From Candidatus Uhrbacteria bacterium RIFOXYB12_FULL_58_10 (GTDB lineage Bacteria; Patescibacteriota; Patescibacteriia; UBA9934; GWF2-40-263): a stretch of DNA of 6,458 nucleotides. Below are positions 1-6,202 of the stretch, piece after piece (position 1 is the first letter of the stretch; each line of letters starts with the position of its first letter). The position numbers were made by a program, and so were the translations under genes. The notes beneath the pieces are model-generated. The model saw only the letters and a list, made by a program, of their open reading frames with translations, was not told where the DNA came from and searched no databases. The stretch lies in contig CALQZE010000024.1 of NCBI GenBank assembly GCA_943348955.1, forward strand, positions 1-6,458, read 5' to 3'.

Positions 1-280
1 CTTTTTCAATGAAGTATTTCAACATTTTTTCTGTAACTTCAAAATCAGAAATTACCCCTTTTGAAAGCGGTTTTGTAATAGAAATATGCGGAGGCGTTTT
101 GCCAAGCATATCTTTTGCGTCTTTTCCGACAGCGAGAATTTGATCTGTTCTTGTATTAACGGCAACAACGGAAGGTTCATTAATGACGATTCCCCCTTCT
201 TTGGAGTAGACAAGTGTACTTGCTGTTCCAAGATCGATCCCTAGATCTTTTGAAAATTGTCCGAAAAATTTATCGAACAT
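1..280 (-). CDS. mreB: Rod shape-determining protein MreB (N-terminal part, cut by window edge)
   Basis: This is the first 93 codons of a bacterial actin homologue. MreB polymerises on ATP into membrane-associated filaments that direct lateral peptidoglycan synthesis and rod shape. The visible protein begins [28 protein letters not shown] at residues 14-21 is the actin-fold phosphate-1 loop, followed by the typical family run with [11 protein letters not shown] and, later, RPLS-like [18 protein letters not shown]. The segment before the phosphate loop could serve as the short amphipathic N-terminal membrane anchor known in some MreBs. The ATG at 280-278 is the natural start for this family. 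No Shine-Dalgarno sequence is visible in front of it. The gene lies 98 bases after the membrane-protein gene on the same strand and has its own candidate promoter. The remaining roughly 250 residues lie beyond the left edge. Identification is secure. Confidence 0.95.
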   Translation of the reverse strand, partial: MFDKFFGQFSKDLGIDLGTASTLVYSKEGGIVINEPSVVAVNTRTDQILAVGKDAKDMLGKTPPHISITKPLSKGVISDFEVTEKMLKYFIEK

Positions 281-324
281 AATGAGATGAAAATCAGAAT
301 AAAAAAGAAGACCGTAGCCCTCGC

Positions 325-353
325 ATTTTACAAAAATAACAGCGAGAAATCAA
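325..353 (-). promoter_or_regulatory. Sigma70-type promoter for mreB
   Basis: Reading the minus strand, TTGATT (353-348, four of six matches to TTGACA) is followed by exactly 17 bases and then TAAAAT (330-325, five of six matches to TATAAT). Transcription would start near position 318, giving a leader of about 38 bases before the mreB ATG at 280. It lies in the only gap between mreB and the upstream membrane-protein gene, so mreB could be transcribed independently of, or in addition to, read-through from the helicase operon. Confidence 0.6.
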
Positions 354-378
354 GCCATATTTTTGATACTTTTTGTAT

Positions 379-759
379 TCAAGGAGAAGAATCCGCTCCA
401 AGAAAGATAAGTTCAACAAATGCTGCAATGAGGATCAATAAAACGATCACCCACCAAACCAACAGTCCCTGACCTGAGAGAGCGAGAGTTATGAGGAAGA
501 GAACTGTGAACAGTATCCCCTGTCGCAAGGAACGTACCACGTGTCGATATACGACTTCTTCTTTGTTTTTCCAGATACGAACAACGGTTCCAAGTAAAGT
601 CGCTGTCGAAAGGAACGCCATGCCGAGCGTAAGAAAAAATAAAAGAAATCCAAGAAAACCAGATCCTGTTGGATCAATTGCATGCAGCACAACGAACCAT
701 GCAATCCACGCGGAGAGGCTGACGCAGGTCATGATAATGAGATAAGCGCGAAAGGTCAT
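379..759 (-). CDS. Small four-helix integral membrane protein, function unknown
   Basis: The product is a 126-residue hydrophobic protein with four likely membrane helices at about residues 5-27, 34-60, 81-98 and 100-120. A charged loop between helices 2 and 3 (about 61-79, with KNKEE and basic residues) is probably cytoplasmic. Features that recall a family I associate with Patescibacteria genomes are DPTGSGFLGFLLFFLTLG (29-46), the RQGILF start of helix 3 and the LLVWWVIVLLILIAAFVEL segment of helix 4. This recognition is from memory and was not searched. No enzymatic or transport motif is visible. Its ATG overlaps the stop of the DciA-like gene by four bases (ATGA at 759-756), which implies translational coupling; a weak purine-rich GAAGAAG lies just upstream. 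It ends with TGA at 381-379. Role unknown. Confidence 0.85.
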   Translation of the reverse strand: MTFRAYLIIMTCVSLSAWIAWFVVLHAIDPTGSGFLGFLLFFLTLGMAFLSTATLLGTVVRIWKNKEEVVYRHVVRSLRQGILFTVLFLITLALSGQGLLVWWVIVLLILIAAFVELIFLGADSSP

Positions 760-1079
760 AGAACTTCTTCGAGAGCGGGTCGATTAATGGCATAAAGAAC
801 ATGTGTGAGCTGAATCTCGTGGAATTTTTCCATCATTCTATTTTTCATTTCCTCCTCAAATCCACGTAGATAATGATTTGTCGCGCCTGTTCGAGTAGCA
901 ATTTTTATCACGCCGTCGCGAAAAGAAATAACTCGAGCATCACGTCGTGTTTGATGAGGCATGACATCTGTTAAAAATTCATTTCCCCATGTCACAATTT
1001 GGGATGCCGTTACAGCAGATCCCATTTGTTTCTTTTGGATGGAACGCCGAACCAAACTTTTCATTGAAGACAATCCCAT
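756..1079 (-). CDS. DciA-like (DUF721) protein, probable replicative-helicase partner
   Basis: The product is a 107-residue basic protein resembling the DUF721/DciA family. The family hallmark is a conserved Trp near the start of the domain (here SQIVTWGNEFL, W31), then a strand carrying the D-G pair (ISFRDGVIKIAT, about 51-62) and a following helix (HYLRGFEEEMKNRMMEKF). DciA proteins load the replicative helicase DnaB in bacteria lacking DnaC or DnaI; whether this short version does so is inferred. It is shorter than typical DciA and has no long disordered extension. The ATG at 1079-1077 lies 18 bases after the helicase-nuclease stop; a second in-frame ATG five codons later is an alternative start. 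The 3' end overlaps the membrane-protein start by four bases, so three genes form one operon. The family call is from motif appearance and is moderately sure. Confidence 0.7.
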   Translation of the reverse strand: MGLSSMKSLVRRSIQKKQMGSAVTASQIVTWGNEFLTDVMPHQTRRDARVISFRDGVIKIATRTGATNHYLRGFEEEMKNRMMEKFHEIQLTHVLYAINRPALEEVL

Positions 1080-1097
1080 AGGCTTCTATTTTACGTG

Positions 1098-4031
1098 TTA
1101 CTGACGAAATTCACAAATATCTGCGAAGTCACAGAAACGACAATGAAAACCCGGTGTCGCCTCAAATTGACTTACACGGATGCATTGAACGCGATCGATG
1201 ATCTCTTGTCGAAGTTCAGAGAGCTGATCATTGGTTCCGAGAAAAGAAACGGAACTGTTGTCTTCAAGATAGTGAAACGTCAGCTTTTTTGGTTTGAGAC
1301 CAAGAACATCAATTGCCGCCATTTGATAGAGATACAGTTGTTCTCTATCTTCTGGTCTCAGAGTCTTCTCTGTCTTCGGCGTTCCTGTTTTGTAGTCGAT
1401 AATTTCGATTCCGTCTTCGCATGCATCCATGCGATCGATACGACCTTTTAAAATTACATCACCGAATTTAAGTGTGAATCCTTGTTCAAGAAAGAGCGGT
1501 TGAGGCTTTCTATTTGGGAGTGATCGTGCATATGCGAGAAGTGATTGCTCGCCCTTAAGTCGATATTCTTCACGTTGTTTATCGTTTTCATACCAATCGT
1601 CTTGCCAATTTGCCCTGTAAAGATCGAGTAACTCTTGTTCTGATACTGGCAAATCTTCCGTCAATTTTTCTTGAGCATCCGCTTCTTTCTTCCCTTTTCG
1701 TTCAAGCCACAATGTGAAATATTTCTGAAGTGAATTATGCATGGTTTTTCCAAAAGAAAATGTCCATCGTCCGAATACGGGAATTTTGAAGACATGCGCA
1801 AATTTATATTGATAGGGACAACTTTTAAAGGCCGCGAGTTGTGTGAAGGAGAATTGTTTTGGGACAGGAATAAATATTTCGCGATTCGTCGTCGGTTCTA
1901 AATGTTCCCCGCGATCCTCGTCAAATATCTGAATCAAAGAACGATCTCTTGCATCCGGCTTTTCATATCCAAGCTCATGAAGAAATCTTGATAATTTTCG
2001 TGTTCGAGCTCCGCCGTAGTCATCTGCGGAAGTAAAATAGAGCCCTTGCTTCGCTCGAGTCATGGCAACGTAGAATAATCGGCGTTCTTCTTCGAGATGT
2101 TCGTTTCGATCCGGAGAAGAATCTGTTACTGGAAAGAGACCTTCAGGAATTGGAATCGATTCTCCTCGTGCCTGAGATGGAAAACGACGGTCTACCATGT
2201 TTACAATGAAGACGTGTTTGAACTCAAGTCCTTTTGATGCATGAACGGTCATGATGCGAACAAGTTCTGGTCCTGCATCGAAATCGACGGACAAGGATCC
2301 TTCTTCTCCCGCATCCCGTTCGTGTGCAAACTCTACCAAAAATGCATGCAAATTTTTCTGTTCATTGCGCGCTTCAAATGATTTAACGCGCTCGTAAAAC
2401 TGTTGAAGTAATCGAAACGATTCCATCTTTTCTGCTTCTTTTTGATTATTTAAAAACTCAAGATAACCCGTATTTTTAATGATTTTCAGAAAACATTCCG
2501 TTGCAGGTTTTGTGGAAAGATCTGTTCGCAACGTTTGGAAATCGAATAATAAATCGCGCAGACTCACTTGTATAGTATCAGGAAGATCGAGTTCACTTCC
2601 TGCAATTTCGCACGCTTCAAAAAGAGACTTCCCTTTTCTTGCAGCAAGAAGATTCAGTTCACCAATTGAACGTTCATCAATTTGATATATGGGTAATCGA
2701 AGTACGCGATAAAACGTTGGTGATACAAATGGAAAATCAATGACGTGCAAAAGGGCGAGAATATCGAGAATGACGGGTTTTGTATAAAGACCTGACAAAG
2801 CAAGAAATTGAAATGGAATGGCATGACGTTCGAAGGCTGTTGCAAAATCTGTCCCTGCACTGTTAGAACGGACAAGAATTGCAAAATCATTCCAGGATAG
2901 TTCATTGTCCTGATTCTTAATGTCGATAATCCTTTTTACAACACCAAGTACTTCATCTTCCAGTGTTGACGCATGGATGTGTTCAATGGTTCCGACAGCC
3001 TCTGTCGAAGCAATGAGTCGTTTTGTCAGTCCGTTTGCTTTCGCCTCAAGACGATATGGGTTGTTCATTTGGATGAACGTATGCGCGTGATCAAGAATGT
3101 TCTGAGCGGAACGATAATTGTGCGTCAGAACAACACGAGCTGTCTCAGGGTAATCCGTTTCGAATCGCAAGATATTTTCGAGTGAAGCTCCACGAAACGC
3201 GTAAATTGACTGATCATCGTCACCAACGATGGTTAGGTTGTTGGCCGGCGCTGCCAGGAGCTTAACAAGTTCATATTGAGCAAGGTTCGTATCTTGGAAC
3301 TCATCGACAAGAACGAATCGGTATTTGTTTCGAACAATTGCGAGAATACGAGGTCGAGTTTGTAATAATTTTAATGCGTATAAAATCAAATCACCAAAAT
3401 CAAGCGAATCGTGCTCGCGTAAAATAGTCTGATACGTGTGATAAGCCTTTGCAAGTTCCGTTTGTCGCTTCTGTTCCGCTTCTGTTTCTTCGGCTGACGT
3501 TTCTGCATCCGGTTTAAATAATTGTTCCTCTGTAAATTTCAAATACGTTTCTGAGTCGATCGCTTGATCTTTCAGACGAGAAAAATGCGACATGAAACCG
3601 CGCAGATATTTTGTCGGATTCCCGAGCGGACGATAATAATCCAGTTCGAATCGATCGAACTGCTGACGAATAAGTAACCACGTATCGAGTTCTGTCAGGA
3701 GTTTAAAGTCACGAGATAATCCCATCTCTGTCCCGTGATCACGCAAAAGACGTTCGCAAAATGCGTGAAACGTGGAAATTTGCATGTCGACATAACCGTA
3801 CGGCAATAAGACGTCGACTCGTTCTTCCATTTCTCCTGCGGCCTTATCCGTAAATGTTAATGCCAAAATCTCTTCGGGCTTTGCAAGTCCTTTTTCAATC
3901 AACCAAGCAATACGTCGTGTAAGAACGGTTGTCTTCCCTGTTCCCGCTCCAGCTACGATCATGAGCGGTCCCGTTCCATGTTCAACAGCACGTTTTTGCT
4001 CGTCATTTAATCCTTCAAGAAGTTGACTCAT
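1098..4031 (-). CDS. UvrD/PcrA-type superfamily 1 helicase fused to RecB-like PD-(D/E)XK nuclease with Fe-S cysteines
   Basis: This 977-residue protein probably unwinds and degrades DNA at breaks, as AddAB and AdnAB do. Helicase motifs appear in order: Walker A AGAGTGKTT (27-35), LTFTDKAAGEME (58-69), Walker B VDEFQDTN (242-249), GDDDQSIYAFRG (270-281), NYRS (305-308), TVHASKGLEF (595-604) and LFYVAMTRAK (652-661). The C-terminal nuclease has H765, D866 in GRIDRMD, D879 and K881 in DYKTG, and Q898-x-Y900. Four cysteines, C738 and C964/C967/C973 (C-x2-C-x5-C), match the Fe-S cluster of AddB/Cas4-type nucleases. All catalytic residues are present, so both activities look intact. The start MSQLLEGLNDEQ at 4031 fits the PcrA/UvrD N-terminus; the frame is open 57 codons further upstream, but that translation is non-conserved and runs through the VWA promoter and gene. 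First gene of a three-gene operon. No Shine-Dalgarno is visible. It is a PcrA-nuclease or single-chain AdnAB-like enzyme rather than a plain UvrD. Confidence 0.95.
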   Translation of the reverse strand: MSQLLEGLNDEQKRAVEHGTGPLMIVAGAGTGKTTVLTRRIAWLIEKGLAKPEEILALTFTDKAAGEMEERVDVLLPYGYVDMQISTFHAFCERLLRDHGTEMGLSRDFKLLTELDTWLLIRQQFDRFELDYYRPLGNPTKYLRGFMSHFSRLKDQAIDSETYLKFTEEQLFKPDAETSAEETEAEQKRQTELAKAYHTYQTILREHDSLDFGDLILYALKLLQTRPRILAIVRNKYRFVLVDEFQDTNLAQYELVKLLAAPANNLTIVGDDDQSIYAFRGASLENILRFETDYPETARVVLTHNYRSAQNILDHAHTFIQMNNPYRLEAKANGLTKRLIASTEAVGTIEHIHASTLEDEVLGVVKRIIDIKNQDNELSWNDFAILVRSNSAGTDFATAFERHAIPFQFLALSGLYTKPVILDILALLHVIDFPFVSPTFYRVLRLPIYQIDERSIGELNLLAARKGKSLFEACEIAGSELDLPDTIQVSLRDLLFDFQTLRTDLSTKPATECFLKIIKNTGYLEFLNNQKEAEKMESFRLLQQFYERVKSFEARNEQKNLHAFLVEFAHERDAGEEGSLSVDFDAGPELVRIMTVHASKGLEFKHVFIVNMVDRRFPSQARGESIPIPEGLFPVTDSSPDRNEHLEEERRLFYVAMTRAKQGLYFTSADDYGGARTRKLSRFLHELGYEKPDARDRSLIQIFDEDRGEHLEPTTNREIFIPVPKQFSFTQLAAFKSCPYQYKFAHVFKIPVFGRWTFSFGKTMHNSLQKYFTLWLERKGKKEADAQEKLTEDLPVSEQELLDLYRANWQDDWYENDKQREEYRLKGEQSLLAYARSLPNRKPQPLFLEQGFTLKFGDVILKGRIDRMDACEDGIEIIDYKTGTPKTEKTLRPEDREQLYLYQMAAIDVLGLKPKKLTFHYLEDNSSVSFLGTNDQLSELRQEIIDRVQCIRVSQFEATPGFHCRFCDFADICEFRQ

Positions 4032-4040
4032 AGTGACGAC

Positions 4041-4049
4041 ATCATAACA
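4041..4049 (-). promoter_or_regulatory. Extended -10 promoter of the helicase-nuclease operon
   Basis: On the minus strand TGTTATGAT (4049-4041) is an extended -10 element, TG-n-TATGAT, with five of six matches to TATAAT. No good -35 hexamer lies 16-18 bases upstream, as is usual when the extended -10 compensates. Initiation about seven bases downstream would fall near 4034, three bases before the ATG at 4031, so the message would be essentially leaderless. This agrees with the lack of a ribosome binding site in front of that ATG. Confidence 0.5.
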
Positions 4050-4079
4050 AATTGTGTCGAAAGAAAGAACACGGATGAA

Positions 4080-4106
4080 TTGACAGGAGTGCAAAAAGAT
4101 GATAAT
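4080..4106 (+). promoter_or_regulatory. Candidate sigma70-type promoter for the VWA-FHA operon
   Basis: A perfect -35 hexamer TTGACA (4080-4085) is followed after 15 bases by GATAAT (4101-4106, five of six matches to TATAAT). The spacer is shorter than the usual 17; shifting the -10 two bases right gives TAATAA with 17 bases spacing and a TGn extension but a poorer hexamer. Start of transcription would be about 4113-4116, leaving a leader of roughly 20 bases that contains the strong ribosome binding site. It lies in the divergent gap between this operon and the helicase gene. Confidence 0.5.
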
Positions 4107-4123
4107 AAAATTGAGCCAACCAT

Positions 4124-4128
4124 GGAGG
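4124..4128 (+). promoter_or_regulatory. Ribosome binding site that fixes the VWA start
   Basis: GGAGG lies eight bases before the ATG at 4137. This strong Shine-Dalgarno sequence supports that ATG over the in-frame ATGs at 4023 (which would lie inside the divergent helicase gene and upstream of the promoter) and 4122 (which has no such site). Confidence 0.8.
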
Positions 4129-4136
4129 AAACGGCA

Positions 4137-5462
4137 ATGCCAGAAAGTACAAGATTTGTTCTCTTGAAACCTGAATTGCAGGTCACTCTGTCTCTGAGTC
4201 ACAATCCGATTCCGGTCATCGACGGAATGGTCAAGGTGGATGCTCTTCTCGAAATCAATCCGATGATCCCGCAGGGAAATTCGGCGCCGATCGATTTCTG
4301 TTTCGTTGCGGATTGCTCTGGCTCGATGAATCAGCGTGCAAGTCGGACTACGAACATGAGGAAGATGGACGCTGTCCGTATTGCTCTTGTGAACATGGTC
4401 GCAAAGATGTCTCCGAGTGATCGCATTCGCGTCATTGGTTTCAGTGATACGGCTTTCGAAATTCTCCCGTGGACTCTCATCGGAACAGCAGACCTGGAGT
4501 CAGTCTCACAGATTCTGTACGCTGGACTGCAGTCTCGTTCGAACACCTACTTTTCTGATGCACTGAAAATGTCATTGGAGGATGGGCTTGGAACGCACGG
4601 ATCACCAACGGTGGTTCTGCTCACAGACGGCCAAAGCTCAGATCGTATTACAGATCATTCGTTCATGGTCTCTTTCGCGGACAACCTTCGCGAGAAGAAA
4701 ATTCCGCTCATCATCTATGGAACGGGTGATGACTACAACTTGAATCTGTTGTCTCAGCTCGCTGTGCGCGCTGGCAACGGCTCCTTGATGTACCACGTCA
4801 TGAGCGTCGAGGACCTCGAGGCGCATCTGACCGGAGAAATGGCTTTTCGTCATGGGTACTGCTTGGAGAGCGTGTATATTTCGGTGTTTTCTCGACGAGC
4901 GAAATTCAGCGACGTCTACCGGTTCGTTCCGCAAGAACATCAACTCGTGGCACGTACTGCAGAACAAACCGAACACAACGACGGAGGATCCTATCTCCTG
5001 ATACGCGGAAATGGATTTCAGAACGCATGCGGTGCGATCGATCACATTCGCGGTCAGAAGTTTCTGTTCCACCTCGAAATTCCGCTCGTCTCATTTCGAG
5101 AAGATCGTCTGCTCAATCTCGTCGTGTCCGGCAACAAGCCGAACGGACCGCGATTCTCTTATGGAATGAACTTCCCCGCCACTTGCACGGAAGTTGCGTC
5201 TACTCAGACAATCAATCCGGAAGTGAACAAGTACAAGAAGATGCTGGAAGCAACGAAGGCTGTCAAAGCTGGTGATATCGCACGCGGCGCGGAAATCTAC
5301 GAGAGTCTCGGTCATCATGATCTCGCAAGAACACTCGTTCAGATGTCTCAGGTCAATGACAGCTTCGAAGCAACCACTCGTGGTACTGTGTCGCTCGCTG
5401 GGTCGGCCCTTTCGACCATCTTGCAAGCGTGTCAGGTTCGAGAGCAAGGAAGCGAGTCATGA
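4137..5462 (+). CDS. VWA-domain protein with intact MIDAS motif
   Basis: This 441-residue protein has no signal peptide or membrane helix and should be cytoplasmic. After a beta-rich N-terminal stretch (about 10-45), a VWA domain spans about 50-235: DFCFVADCSGSM (53-64) contains the MIDAS motif D59-x-S61-x-S63, T137 lies in SNTYFSDALK, and D164 in VVLLTDGQSSD. The Mg2+/Mn2+ site for ligand binding therefore looks complete. A second beta-rich region follows (about 240-345), then a helical tail (about 361-435: NKYKKMLEATKAVKAGD, AEIYESLGHHDLARTLVQM) resembling the tails of bacterial VWA proteins often labelled Ca-activated chloride channel-like; that label is misleading, as no channel is seen. 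Its stop overlaps the FHA gene start, so the two are co-translated and probably act together in phospho-signalling (inference). Base composition is richer in G and C than the helicase gene. The exact ligand is unknown. Confidence 0.9.
   Translation: MPESTRFVLLKPELQVTLSLSHNPIPVIDGMVKVDALLEINPMIPQGNSAPIDFCFVADCSGSMNQRASRTTNMRKMDAVRIALVNMVAKMSPSDRIRVIGFSDTAFEILPWTLIGTADLESVSQILYAGLQSRSNTYFSDALKMSLEDGLGTHGSPTVVLLTDGQSSDRITDHSFMVSFADNLREKKIPLIIYGTGDDYNLNLLSQLAVRAGNGSLMYHVMSVEDLEAHLTGEMAFRHGYCLESVYISVFSRRAKFSDVYRFVPQEHQLVARTAEQTEHNDGGSYLLIRGNGFQNACGAIDHIRGQKFLFHLEIPLVSFREDRLLNLVVSGNKPNGPRFSYGMNFPATCTEVASTQTINPEVNKYKKMLEATKAVKAGDIARGAEIYESLGHHDLARTLVQMSQVNDSFEATTRGTVSLAGSALSTILQACQVREQGSES
5446..5450 (+). 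promoter_or_regulatory. Ribosome binding site of the FHA gene
   Basis: AAGGA inside the last codons of the VWA gene sits eight bases before the ATG at 5459. It favours that ATG over the in-frame ATG ten codons upstream at 5429 and, with the ATGA stop/start overlap, points to translational coupling. Confidence 0.65.
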
Positions 5463-5941
5463 ACGAACTCGTCCTCATCGATCATCCTGGCATCGCCACG
5501 TTCAGCAGCGGACTCGTCATTCTCGTTCTCGGCAATGAACGGACTCGGGTCACCGAAGCGCTGGCAGAAGGGTTTCACATTCCGTGGGATCGACTGCGTA
5601 CCGGACCACCGATTCGTATCGGTCGTCACGACGCTCCGGCCAATAAGTTGCCGATCATGCCCGAAATTGATCTCTTCCCGGTTATGCCGACACATGAGCA
5701 AGGATGCGTCTCACGACTGCACGCTGCGCTCGAATGGCTGGATGGAAAACCAATGCTCCGAACGATCTCAACCGTTTCCGGGACGTGGATTCGTCGCAGC
5801 GGCGAAACCACCAAGCGACTTCTTCTCCTGCACGAATACCATGAGCTCAAGCACGGAGACGTGATTCAACTCGGTCATCCGAGCAGAGTGTTCGTCCGTC
5901 TGCGCTTTCAGTTTCGCGGAGATCTGCCACTCGACTCCTAA
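5459..5941 (+). CDS. FHA-domain protein (probable phosphothreonine-binding)
   Basis: The product is a 160-residue soluble protein that is essentially one forkhead-associated (FHA) domain, a fold that binds phosphothreonine peptides. Visible hallmarks are a first strand GLVILVLG (18-25), IRIGR (52-56, with phosphate-contacting R56), VSRLHAAL (84-91, S85 and H88), SGTW (107-110) and a late KHGDVIQLG (131-139) strand pair. A segment of about 28 residues separates GR from SRLH, longer than usual, including EIDLFPVMP, as in some FHA proteins with a DL-G-VSR pattern. Two asparagines common in FHA domains, one before the GT and one after it, are replaced by S107 and R112. The ATG overlaps the VWA stop (ATGA at 5459-5462), and an intrinsic terminator begins at its own stop. 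It likely recruits or senses a phosphorylated partner for the VWA protein; the partner kinase is not in this window. Confidence 0.88.
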   Translation: MNELVLIDHPGIATFSSGLVILVLGNERTRVTEALAEGFHIPWDRLRTGPPIRIGRHDAPANKLPIMPEIDLFPVMPTHEQGCVSRLHAALEWLDGKPMLRTISTVSGTWIRRSGETTKRLLLLHEYHELKHGDVIQLGHPSRVFVRLRFQFRGDLPLDS

Positions 5942-5976
5942 TCACCTCGACTCGTTCCGGGTGATTTTTTATTTTT
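5940..5976 (+). terminator. Rho-independent terminator of the VWA-FHA operon
   Basis: AATCACC (5940-5946) pairs with GGTGATT (5960-5966) to form a seven-base-pair stem around a 13-base loop, followed by a T-rich tract (5967-5976, broken by one A). The stem begins within the FHA stop codon, so termination is immediate. Confidence 0.85.
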
Positions 5977-5980
5977 GAAT

Positions 5981-6007
5981 AAAAAAAGACACTCGAGTGA
6001 GAGTGTC
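5981..6007 (-). terminator. Rho-independent terminator of the right-hand minus-strand genes
   Basis: On the minus strand GACACTC (6007-6001) pairs with GAGTGTC (5994-5988) across a six-base loop, followed by seven T residues (5987-5981). The stem overlaps the TGA stop of the small membrane-anchored gene. It faces the FHA operon terminator, so each unit is closed against the other. Confidence 0.88.
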
Positions 6008-6200
6008 AGGGATGATGCGTAGCTGATGACGGAATTCTTGCCTTCGAAAAAGGCTGAGAGCGCAGAAAGCGTACGTCTTCTTGCAAGACAAGCAAGAACT
6101 GTGCACGAGCTAACTTATTCTTCTTGTGCAGTTTTGCTGCCGCACGAAGAGAAATCGTCGAGATTGTCAGAATGACGAGTGCGATGACGATCTGCATCAT
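6006..6200 (-). CDS. Small single-span membrane-anchored basic protein, unknown
   Basis: I do not recognise this family. The 64-residue product has one hydrophobic helix at its N-terminus (about residues 3-18, QIVIALVILTISTISL), then a basic cytoplasmic-looking segment RAAAKLHKKNKLARAQ that should stay inside the cell under the positive-inside rule. The remaining residues are predicted soluble, ending SSATHHP. No enzymatic motif is present. The ATG at 6200 lies two bases past the upstream gene's TAG; a GTG overlapping that stop (6203-6201) or the next ATG (6197) are equally possible starts, and no clear ribosome binding site decides. Tight spacing and a terminator on its stop codon make it the last gene of an operon. 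That setting and the coherent helix-plus-basic layout support a real gene, but the length leaves doubt. Confidence 0.6.
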   Translation of the reverse strand: MMQIVIALVILTISTISLRAAAKLHKKNKLARAQFLLVLQEDVRFLRSQPFSKARIPSSATHHP

Positions 6201-6202
6201 CA

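Noticed and set aside
361..380. Short inverted repeat ATAC-AAAAA-GTAT after the membrane-protein stop as a terminator
   Set aside because: The stem is only four or five AT-rich pairs, too weak to call, and no proper U-tract follows.
257..472. 71-codon plus-strand open frame between mreB and the membrane-protein gene
   Set aside because: It overlaps both minus-strand genes and the mreB promoter, and its translation is low in information.
1095..1451. 118-codon plus-strand open frame
   Set aside because: It lies entirely antisense to the conserved nuclease domain of the helicase gene and has no recognisable motif or ribosome binding site.
4023..4136. 38-codon N-terminal extension of the VWA protein from the ATG at 4023
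   Set aside because: It would overlap the start of the divergent helicase gene, lies upstream of the likely promoter, and lacks a ribosome binding site; GGAGG favours 4137.
4032..4202. 57-codon N-terminal extension of the helicase-nuclease
   Set aside because: The translation is unlike PcrA/UvrD N-termini and runs antisense through the VWA gene start; the family start MSQLLEGLN fits at 4031.
4638..5072. 144-codon minus-strand open frame inside the VWA gene
   Set aside because: It is antisense to clearly conserved VWA coding sequence, and its translation is compositionally odd with no domain.
5091..5447. 118-codon minus-strand open frame inside the VWA 3' half
   Set aside because: It is a shadow of the real VWA reading frame, with no supporting signal.
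4137..5941. A defence or phage-resistance system at the VWA-FHA pair
   Set aside because: There is no nuclease, helicase, toxin or nucleotide-signalling domain in the pair, and the neighbouring helicase-nuclease is on a separate divergent operon with housekeeping genes.
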